Below are positions 56,354-64,000 of a stretch of 64,000 nt of DNA, piece after piece. Source of the DNA: Lenzites betulinus (Eukaryota > Basidiomycota > Agaricomycetes > Polyporales > Polyporaceae); the NCBI GenBank assembly GCA_022264855.1, contig JABYQU010000048.1, positions 186,001 through 250,000 of the forward strand, read 5' to 3'. Below the pieces are notes generated by a model. It made no database searches. It was not told the DNA's origin and saw only the letters and a list, made by a program, of their open reading frames with translations. The position numbers and the translations under genes are program-made. Numbering within the stretch: position 1 is the first letter of the stretch; every line of letters begins with the position of its first letter.

Positions 56354-59300
56354 ATGTTCACATTCAGATCAGTTGTGCATCTATCGCATCACGAACAAGG
56401 GTTAGCCCATGCAGATGAACTTCTTGTGGGCAGGACCCCGGCATCCATCGTATCACTGTATAGTTTGTGGCGAGTCGTTCAACTGCGCTCCATTGCAGCT
56501 GGCCATGGGATCGTCCGACGAGAGAAGTTACAACATGCAGAGTTATTGGAAGCGTTATCTAGACATGTATGCGGCGAGCGTTGTCGCCGCTCCCAGTATC
56601 TGTTCAAACTATTGAAACATCCTCGCACGGCTACAAATATAGTTGTCAGGCCACGCGTTGTATCAGGGGTGAGGGGACCTAGATCGTTCATGAACGGGGA
56701 GGATTTGCAACCCACCATGGAAGTTCTTGATATCCAGGGCCCGAATGCAACGACGGGCGCAGTGAACAATCAGGAGTTACCGCATGATCGTGGTAGCAGT
56801 ACATTAGCCGATGCTTTGGACAACCAGGGGAGCGCACACGATCATGCTCCATCCATAGAAAATGAAGGAACCGACGCAGAGGATAACCTGGCATACTTGA
56901 CTATAGCTGATGAAAATCTTCGGCGCGCCATTATACTAGAGTGGGAGCAGGCGATGTGCACTGCGAAGCTAAAGGAAGGTGTATGTGCGGTTTGCGGGCG
57001 ATATACGCCTGTCAAGGATTTATTGCAAGTAAAATCGTCGCGCATACGGTTTCAGCTTTTGCGAAATGACGAACTACCGGCCGAGGTCCAACCTATATCT
57101 TACAACCGTGCAGCGTACGACGGTGCACTTCTGCATCCCAAGGGGCTCGTTCATAAAGATCGACGGGGGGCAATATGGACTTGTAAAGAATGTAGAAGGG
57201 ATTTATGCGAGCGCGACGAGCCTCGAATGCCTTTATACGCTCTGGCAAACTGGCTATATTACGGACATGATCGTCTCCCGGAATCCGTGAAGGAGGCATT
57301 CTTGTCGTCCACAACCCCTGAGCGCATGCTGATATCTCGAGCGCGGTCAAGCCGAGTGTCCTTTAAGTTTTCGGAGTTGAAGAACCATCGACTTTACGGC
57401 ACCGACCCACACACATCGCAGGGCTGCGTAAAAGGAAATGTTGCAATACACCCGCAGGATGCCGCGCATTTGACGGATGTCCTGCCTCCGTGTAATGATG
57501 CCATACGCGACACGCTTTGCGCGGTGTTTGTAGGCAGGAGTCAACCTACGATGCAGAATATTCGGGAATTGTCTCCAGTATTAGTACGAAAATCACGAGT
57601 GAAGCTGATGATAGACTTCCTTATGGCCAAAAATCCAAAATATGCAATTTCTGATACTTTCCGCGGCTATAGTCAGCAGAATATGGATAAGCTGTTTGAG
57701 AATGGTTCACAGGGTGACCAAAGCATACTATGCGCTATGGAAATTGGCCACCTTCCTACGAATGATGCTGTCGAGGGGGCCACCGAAGGGTATGTACCCG
57801 GCGCAGAGCCCGAAGAAGGACCCGATAGTGATCTTTTGATGGAGAATGTTGGATATACAGAGAGCGATGATGCTGTTGCAATGAACCCCCGAGAGATGAC
57901 GATGGAAGCAGTAAACCACTGTTTGAGACAGCGCAAGTTCATTAAATCACAAGCTGGTAGTCGGTTCATACCTGATTTCAGAAATCCGTCGCTTTTAACA
58001 TGGCTTTTTCCGCACTTGGATCCTTGGGGTATAGGTGGTTTCTTCGACGAACGTCGGGAACGTCAATTGTCGTTAGATCAGCAATTGAAGTACTTGCTTC
58101 GAGTAGAGGGATCGTTATTCACGAAGGATCCGAACTTTGCATTCGTCTACTACAATATTCGACAGAAGAAGGCGGTTTTTGATTCTGTTACGTTCCAGGT
58201 ATCTGTGTCACAGCGTGATCGCGTGATCGAGGAAATCATGCAGATTAAGGTTGAGCGCCTTGATGCACTTATGAAGGCTTTCGAAGCGAACCCACATTAT
58301 AAGCCGTCCACGGAGGAGGAATTACGCATCATGCGATTACTGGCGAAGGTCAATGCTGTCTCGCACGATTTACCAGGATCCAATGGATATAAAATCCGCT
58401 TGAGGAACCAGATAAGAGGTTTGATTTACAGCCAGGGAACTCCGACATTGTTCATCACTCTGAATCCATCTGATAGGGATCATCCTCTCGTACGTTTATA
58501 TGCCGGGCACGAAATCGTTATAGAAGATCACATGCGAGGAGAGGAGATGTCACAGTGGAAGAGAACAAAATTGGCAGCTCGGAACCCTGCGGCATGTGCA
58601 AAATTCTTCGACAAAATGATCACCCAGTTTATAGACATCGTGCTGAAGTTTGGCAGTGACGAGCGGGGTCTGTTTGGAAAGTGTAAAGCGTACTATGGCA
58701 CTGTTGAGGCTCAGGGCAGAGGAACTCTACACTGCCATATGCTAATCTGGCTAGAAGGCCACCCGTCGCCGCAACGCATGAGAGAAAAAATGGTGTCATC
58801 AGAGGAGTATCGGGAGCTCATGTTTAAGTGGTTAGAGTCAATCATAAAATGTGAGTTACCCGGTACACGAACAGTGGAAGTAGAACAACCGGGACATCCT
58901 CTGCCAAGACCACGGCGTTCAGAGGAGTCGCATAATCCGCATCCCGGGGATATCGCACCGCCGTCAATACAGGGATTTCAGGATCCGGCTGACTTCGAGG
59001 CAGCATTCGATGGATTTGTCACAGAGCTAGTGAAGGAATTTAATTGGCACGAACACAATGCAACATGCTTCAAGTACGCAAATAAAGGATTTATACCGAA
59101 GGACGCTCAACAGCAGGATGCGTTATGTAGAATGCGCATAGACGGTAGTACTCGAGCTCAAACGGAGATAGATGAGGATACGGGAGGGATTCTGTTACGG
59201 CGTTTACATCCGAGAATTGCCAACTACAACGATTTGGTGATATTTCTGATGAAGTCAAACATTGAGATCAAGTTTATCGGATCCGGAGAAGCTGCGAAGG

Positions 59301-62300
59301 CATTATTATACTATATAACAGACTACATAACAAAGTCCTCGCTACCAGCACATATTGGCCTTGCAGCGTTGTCGTATGCCATCCAGAAGACTAACGAAAA
59401 GTTCCCACATATGACGGAGGGTGGCGAACATTTTCGTCCGAAGAGTGCACTGAACATGGTTGTGAACCGCATGATGGCACATCAGGAGATATCACACCAG
59501 CAGGTCATGAGCTATGTGGTGGGTGGAGGCGATGTCTACACGAGCCATAAATATCGTGTTCTGCACTGGGGCTCCTTCGATCGCATGTTCAAGCAGGCGT
59601 TTCCAGATATGCCCGGCGTAGTTGAGAATAGTTCTGAGGAAGCGGAATTGTCAGTTAACGAACGTAATCAAGTATCGGAAGAAGATCACGATGATGGCCA
59701 AGAGGAAAGCAGCGACAACGAGGAAGTAGGAGGCCAGGATGATAGCGGCGGAGAAACGTGCGTGTTAAGCATGCAAGAAGGAACTATCTCCGCGATGAGC
59801 CAGCAGCAAGACTACTTGTATAGGAGTACAGACTCACCTTTCGATGGCCTCAGTCTTTATGAGTTTGTCGCAAGAACCACCAAGGACAACATCGGAAGGG
59901 ACGCCGCGCGCCGGCGGGCACCTCGCGAGGGAGAGGATATGCATCGACAGGAGGACACTGGGACGGAACAGGAACGGAGGCGGTTGCGAGCTGGGCAGAA
60001 ACCGCTCCCTCGAGGCAGGTTCTCGTCATCGGAGCACACCCAGTATGAGACTCATATTCTGCGTATGAGGCAAGACTGTGACGTACCGGTGATACTAGGA
60101 GATCACATCCCGCGCTCGGATAGAGGTGATGAGGAGAAGGAGGCTTGGGCGCGCATGATGCTTATCCTATTCGTTCCTTGGCGTCGACCCACCGATTGGC
60201 GTCGACCGGACGAGTCGTGGTTGGAGGCGTTGACGTCTAGGAGGCATAAGATATCAGCGGCCCATGAGAAGGTTATAGCAAACATGAACGTACTCTCGGA
60301 GTGTCGTGATGTTCGCGATGGGCTTCGTGAGATGCGTCGTGCAGAAGCAATGGCGGTAATGAGGGATTTCGGTGGCGGCATTGCTGGCGACATGGCTACG
60401 CATACCGGTTTAGGAGCCGAGAACATCAGCGACGATTACCAGCTTTTTGGCCATGCAAACGAGTCATGCGATGTGTACGAAGACGCAGAAAACCTAAGGG
60501 CATCGGAAGACGTACTGAATACTAAGATCGGTGCGCGTGCACGCGAGGTATTGGACACATGTTACGCTCATCCCGATGATATGGTAGTTGACGATAGACA
60601 ACACGCCCGAACAGCCAGAGTGCGAACCGAAGATGACGATCGTGCACTTTCGCAGCATATGGCGCTGATGCGTGAGTTGAAACGGGCACGTCGTCCAGTG
60701 TTCGCGAGTGAGTTGCACCAGGAGACTGCTCGTGCGCGGAAGCGCCGCAGGGTTGCTGAAGTCGTGGAATCATTCAGTAGTGCGGTGCTCGGAGATACGG
60801 CGTCTACGCATGCGAGCGCGCATGGCGAAGGCTCTAGTAATGAAAGACATGACATAGAGTATCTGATAGAGAAGGTAGTGGAGGAGATGCAGTTAGCGAG
60901 TAACGCTGAGCAAGAACAAGCGTTTCGTACCATCGCTGCACATGTCGGGCAGTCTGGTGCAGATCAGCTATTGATGTATATCGCGGGAGTCGGTGGGACT
61001 GGAAAGACTCACGTTATCAAGGCAGTGCTGAAGCTTTTTGAGTACCTCGGAAGGTCAAGGGAGATACTCGTTGGCGCACCGACCGGAGCAGCGGCCTTGA
61101 ATATAGACGGCTATACTCTACACGCGCTAACCATGCTTCCTGGAAACGAAAAAGGAAGACTGGCTGAGTTAAGACAACTGTGGCGTCCTGTACGTTACCT
61201 GGTTATCGACGAGATCTCTATGATAGGTGCCAAGTTCCTTGGTGATATCTGCAAGCGGCTTCAACAGGCTAAAGCGGAGGATGGATCGCTTGCAACCTTA
61301 CCTTTCGGCGGGATCAACGTTATATTCACAGGAGACTTTGGGCAACTCAAGCCAGTGCGCGCGACAACATTGTATAACCATGATCTAATCAACAAACCTG
61401 GTCTACAACATATCAGAGACGCGACGGGACACAGCAGTTTATTGGGTGTTTACCTTTGGAGGCAGGTACAATCCGTGGTTAAACTCACAAAGAATCAGCG
61501 TCAGGTCACTGATCCGGCCTACGGGGAATTGCTGTCACGAGTTAGACTGGGTCAGTGCCGCGATAGGGCTGTAGCAGGAGAAACCAATGGCAGCGACCCA
61601 GAGATTATATACCGCAGAGTACTGCAGCAGGTGGTGAGAAGAGATCCGGAAGGTATGCGCGCGTTTGAGGACGCACCTATCATTGTTGGCACGAAAGCGC
61701 TGAGAGATGCACTTAACGCACGTATTATTGCACATAAAGCGAGGAAGATGAACGAAGAGGTACACGCGTACCATTCTAGCGACAAGATTGGCGGTAACTT
61801 GGTGTCTGGAGAGATGAAGAGTGGTTTATGGAAGTTACCGTCGAGTATATGCGAGGACTCACTTGGGAAGCTTCCGTTGTTTACTGGGATGAAGGTTATG
61901 ATCAGAGAGAATATTGCATTCAGTAGAAGGCTTGTCAATGGGGCCGAAGGAGTAGTGTCCGACATAGTCTACGACGAGATTGATGGTATCCGCTATGCCA
62001 CCGTGGTGTACGTGCGCATAGCTGGTGCGGGGTGGATATCAGATGATCTCGAGGAAGATATCGTTCCGGTATTCCCAGAGACCGTTCACTTCAAATGTAC
62101 AATGAACGTCGGGGGGGTGAAGACAGCGAAGACAGTCTCTAGGAAACAACTGCCATTGTTACCAGCATATGCCTATACGGACTATAAGAGTCAAGGCAAA
62201 TCACTGACACGAGCGATTGTTGATATTGAGAGCGCGAACTCACTTCAGGGAATCTATGTGATGCTGTCCAGAGTGCGCTCCTTGGATGGCTTACTGGTGT

Positions 62301-62476
62301 TACGGCCATTCTCTGTGGCTAAACTATGCGCACGCCTTTCACAGGAACTGCGAGAGGAGTTGGCGCGTATTGATGTTCTTGTGGAGAGAACAACAGCGCG
62401 ATACCAGACTGACCAACGGATGGGATTCGTAGAGTCTCACAGTTATGCCGCAGACCCTCAGAGGATGGATGTATAG
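56354..62476 (+). CDS. Helitron Rep-helicase, uninterrupted 2040-codon ORF
   Basis: Rolling-circle transposase of a Helitron. The true start may be later than the first ATG. A zinc-binding-like cluster is near residues 212-290 (CAVCGRYTP, CKECRRDLCE). The Rep part holds the HUH motif in RGTLHCHMLIWLEG (about residue 793) and the two catalytic tyrosines in YYITDYITK (about 985-990). The SF1/Pif1-like helicase follows: Walker A GVGGTGKTH (about 1544), GAPTGAAALNI, Walker B YLVIDEISMIGAKF (about 1615), FTGDFGQLKPV, and the late motifs TDYKSQGKSL and VMLSRVRSLDGLLVLRPF. No stop or frameshift, so it may be an autonomous copy. The boundaries of the whole element (5' TC, 3' hairpin-CTRR) were not identified. 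Confidence 0.92.
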   Translation: MFTFRSVVHLSHHEQGLAHADELLVGRTPASIVSLYSLWRVVQLRSIAAGHGIVRREKLQHAELLEALSRHVCGERCRRSQYLFKLLKHPRTATNIVVRPRVVSGVRGPRSFMNGEDLQPTMEVLDIQGPNATTGAVNNQELPHDRGSSTLADALDNQGSAHDHAPSIENEGTDAEDNLAYLTIADENLRRAIILEWEQAMCTAKLKEGVCAVCGRYTPVKDLLQVKSSRIRFQLLRNDELPAEVQPISYNRAAYDGALLHPKGLVHKDRRGAIWTCKECRRDLCERDEPRMPLYALANWLYYGHDRLPESVKEAFLSSTTPERMLISRARSSRVSFKFSELKNHRLYGTDPHTSQGCVKGNVAIHPQDAAHLTDVLPPCNDAIRDTLCAVFVGRSQPTMQNIRELSPVLVRKSRVKLMIDFLMAKNPKYAISDTFRGYSQQNMDKLFENGSQGDQSILCAMEIGHLPTNDAVEGATEGYVPGAEPEEGPDSDLLMENVGYTESDDAVAMNPREMTMEAVNHCLRQRKFIKSQAGSRFIPDFRNPSLLTWLFPHLDPWGIGGFFDERRERQLSLDQQLKYLLRVEGSLFTKDPNFAFVYYNIRQKKAVFDSVTFQVSVSQRDRVIEEIMQIKVERLDALMKAFEANPHYKPSTEEELRIMRLLAKVNAVSHDLPGSNGYKIRLRNQIRGLIYSQGTPTLFITLNPSDRDHPLVRLYAGHEIVIEDHMRGEEMSQWKRTKLAARNPAACAKFFDKMITQFIDIVLKFGSDERGLFGKCKAYYGTVEAQGRGTLHCHMLIWLEGHPSPQRMREKMVSSEEYRELMFKWLESIIKCELPGTRTVEVEQPGHPLPRPRRSEESHNPHPGDIAPPSIQGFQDPADFEAAFDGFVTELVKEFNWHEHNATCFKYANKGFIPKDAQQQDALCRMRIDGSTRAQTEIDEDTGGILLRRLHPRIANYNDLVIFLMKSNIEIKFIGSGEAAKALLYYITDYITKSSLPAHIGLAALSYAIQKTNEKFPHMTEGGEHFRPKSALNMVVNRMMAHQEISHQQVMSYVVGGGDVYTSHKYRVLHWGSFDRMFKQAFPDMPGVVENSSEEAELSVNERNQVSEEDHDDGQEESSDNEEVGGQDDSGGETCVLSMQEGTISAMSQQQDYLYRSTDSPFDGLSLYEFVARTTKDNIGRDAARRRAPREGEDMHRQEDTGTEQERRRLRAGQKPLPRGRFSSSEHTQYETHILRMRQDCDVPVILGDHIPRSDRGDEEKEAWARMMLILFVPWRRPTDWRRPDESWLEALTSRRHKISAAHEKVIANMNVLSECRDVRDGLREMRRAEAMAVMRDFGGGIAGDMATHTGLGAENISDDYQLFGHANESCDVYEDAENLRASEDVLNTKIGARAREVLDTCYAHPDDMVVDDRQHARTARVRTEDDDRALSQHMALMRELKRARRPVFASELHQETARARKRRRVAEVVESFSSAVLGDTASTHASAHGEGSSNERHDIEYLIEKVVEEMQLASNAEQEQAFRTIAAHVGQSGADQLLMYIAGVGGTGKTHVIKAVLKLFEYLGRSREILVGAPTGAAALNIDGYTLHALTMLPGNEKGRLAELRQLWRPVRYLVIDEISMIGAKFLGDICKRLQQAKAEDGSLATLPFGGINVIFTGDFGQLKPVRATTLYNHDLINKPGLQHIRDATGHSSLLGVYLWRQVQSVVKLTKNQRQVTDPAYGELLSRVRLGQCRDRAVAGETNGSDPEIIYRRVLQQVVRRDPEGMRAFEDAPIIVGTKALRDALNARIIAHKARKMNEEVHAYHSSDKIGGNLVSGEMKSGLWKLPSSICEDSLGKLPLFTGMKVMIRENIAFSRRLVNGAEGVVSDIVYDEIDGIRYATVVYVRIAGAGWISDDLEEDIVPVFPETVHFKCTMNVGGVKTAKTVSRKQLPLLPAYAYTDYKSQGKSLTRAIVDIESANSLQGIYVMLSRVRSLDGLLVLRPFSVAKLCARLSQELREELARIDVLVERTTARYQTDQRMGFVESHSYAADPQRMDV

Positions 62477-62903
62477 TTCTAGGTACATGGTGAGTAGTGA
62501 GACCATAGACGTTACACTGAACGTTGAATGTTGCGTTGATGTCATAAGTGCGGGCCGATCGGTGTTTGTCTAGTTTGTACATGCTGGGCGCTGAAACGTT
62601 GAAGCTTCGAAGCTTGAAGCGCTCAGCGCTCAGGCTCTCATGCGGCAATTGATTGATTGAGTACTTGTAACGTGCAATTTCGTATGAATATTGAATACTA
62701 ATAAGTTTCGAGTCTGTCGAAGATGGCGCACGTAGTGTATACCTCGTTTACACACGTCGTAGCCCTTCGTCTCGCTCAGTCACTCACGCACACAATTTCC
62801 TAGTTATCAGCCGTGTCGGTCGAGGCCGCGATTACCCACCATCACAGTGACGAAGGGTTTAACGCGAAGCAAGCGGGGTTCAGCAAATGAGCAAGACTGG
62901 CGG
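62477..62903. other. Downstream of the Helitron ORF, with a large imperfect hairpin
   Basis: The sequence 62583-62628 can fold: gctgggcgct at one side and agcgctcagc at the other, with gcttcgaagc at the tip. It could be a terminator or part of the Helitron 3' end, but no CTRR follows at the expected distance. Otherwise nothing recognised. Confidence 0.35.
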
Positions 62904-63774
62904 TTATGGGGTAGTAGGTAGTCTAGGTACAGCTGGGTTGGAGATATCGGTTCTATGGTGCATCGATGACGACAAGAGGACACGGATATAGGCAGTCTTG
63001 ATGAGACAATCTCGTGACGAGAATACTATGGCCGCGCAAGTTAACTTAAGTCGATGGGGGCGAAAATGAATAAACCGTACATGAGCTTCAAGCGATTGTC
63101 TGCCAACGAGTGTCTCCATTGGATAGTATGGATATGATGCTGCGCGTGTGGGTGAATGGGACTTCTCGTAGGGATAGATACTGAAAACCCACCGAGCGAG
63201 CGCACATTCTACGCTTGTATAATCCACTCGGCGCACATCGAGCAATCGGCGTCCGTCCATGGTACGCCTGAGTATAATGAACTCCCCCGTAACCGGTGGA
63301 ATATCCATTTGCTGGACAAATGGATTGACAGGTGGATGTTGGATGGTCGGGAGGAGATACCACACACTGAAAAGCTCCCAAGAGCAGCCTCGTCCTCCGA
63401 ATCCCCCGAATAGACGGAAAGCCACTGGGATGGAACGTTCATCCACTATGCCTTGAACCGTCCATACGTCAGAAAGAAGTGGGTAATCAATCCCCGGACC
63501 GTCCCTGATTGACGCGTTGGCCACAGGCACCGTCCTTATTCCAGCCGGGCCTGTGAGCGGAATTACGAATGCGCGAACGAGGCGAAGCTGGGATGTCGTG
63601 AGCGGGTGATTTTTACATTGTATTATTCATACCTGTCGCGATACAAGCTCCTCCATGTATGACTGCGTCGGGAAAGACGGAGTCGCGTAGTTGTTTGCAC
63701 CGTTCGACATTGAGGCGTTCGTCGGGGGAGTATGCCGTGATGCAGATTATATGTGGGCGAATACGTCTTCGCAT
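62904..63774 (-). CDS. Unrecognised two-exon gene
   Basis: Minus-strand exon 63774-63633 (MRRRIRPHIICITAYSPDER, ending HGGACIATG) joins through an 82-base GT-AG intron to 63550-62904 in phase (GPAGIRTVPVANASIRDGPG, LLSDVWTVQGIVDERSIPVA). The first 130 residues read like a folded protein. From about 63400 down the frame stays open to a TGA but is less protein-like, so a further intron or an earlier end is possible. An upstream exon may exist before 63774. I do not recognise the family. Confidence 0.4.
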
Positions 63775-64000
63775 ATTGGGGGCGCGCGGTTGCGTCTCCG
63801 CGCTTCAAGTGGCTGCTGAGATCACACCTAGTCAAGAGCATAGCAATTCTGCACGCATCATACGGCAGCTACTCACCCCTATGGTCGCTACTCAGCGACG
63901 CCTACCACCACCCCGTAAATCGAGGGAAGGCACCTACGCGTAGAAATAATGGGGATTCCCCCAAAACTGTGCATAAGCGATGTAGATGTAGGGGAGTTAG
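63775..64000. other. Right edge, nothing recognised
   Basis: 226 bases upstream of the last gene; could hold its promoter or an earlier exon. Confidence 0.3.

Noticed and set aside
59844..60933. Minus-strand ORFs inside the Helitron ORF
   Set aside because: Antisense shadows of an intact 2040-codon frame with known motifs.

Overview
The window looks like nuclear DNA of a basidiomycete fungus, most likely an Agaricomycete (a polypore-like genome is my guess). Host genes are dense and cut by many 45-80 bp GT-AG introns. Two genes belong to the basidiomycete-expanded DUF6534 membrane family. The transposons present (Copia, chromodomain Gypsy, hAT, Helitron, foldback and MITE types) fit such a genome. 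All exon joins below were made by eye from splice sites, reading phase and family knowledge; no alignment or search was run.

Layout. 0-13 kb is a normal gene block: a cut-off unknown gene (-), 3-ketodihydrosphingosine reductase TSC10 (+), Mediator subunit MED19 (-), an MFS transporter (+), sphinganine C4-hydroxylase SUR2 (+) and a secreted class 3 lipase (-). TSC10 and SUR2 catalyse consecutive steps of phytosphingosine synthesis and lie about 7 kb apart.

14-32.6 kb is a transposon nest around one minus-strand drug-efflux type MFS gene. A 3.2 kb foldback element (8-bp target duplication), itself split by a 1.08 kb CACTG-ended element (TAA duplication), lies just past the 3' end. A Copia retrotransposon sits in an intron, and a chromodomain Gypsy retrotransposon sits in the first coding exon. 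With a further 1-bp frameshift the transporter is a pseudogene stretched from roughly 2.4 kb to 15 kb. Both LTR pairs are nearly identical, so both insertions are young. The Gypsy element shows a probable self-priming site, a -1 slippery heptamer between gag and pol, and three overlapping extra ORFs after pol.

32.6-44 kb is mostly host DNA: two MITE-like elements, a monoglyceride-lipase-like hydrolase (-), a DUF6534 seven-helix protein (+) and a BAR/IMD-like protein (+). 44.9-50.7 kb is a complete 5.8 kb hAT transposon with an uninterrupted transposase gene and, between its ends, a rearranged copy of part of the purine gene FGAM synthase (ADE6). 51-54.9 kb holds a second DUF6534 gene, with the same tiny exons as the first, and a SARAF-type calcium-entry regulator (-). 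56-62.5 kb is a Helitron with a 2040-codon uninterrupted Rep-helicase ORF. The last kb has one unrecognised minus-strand gene.

No rRNA, tRNA or CRISPR array was recognised.
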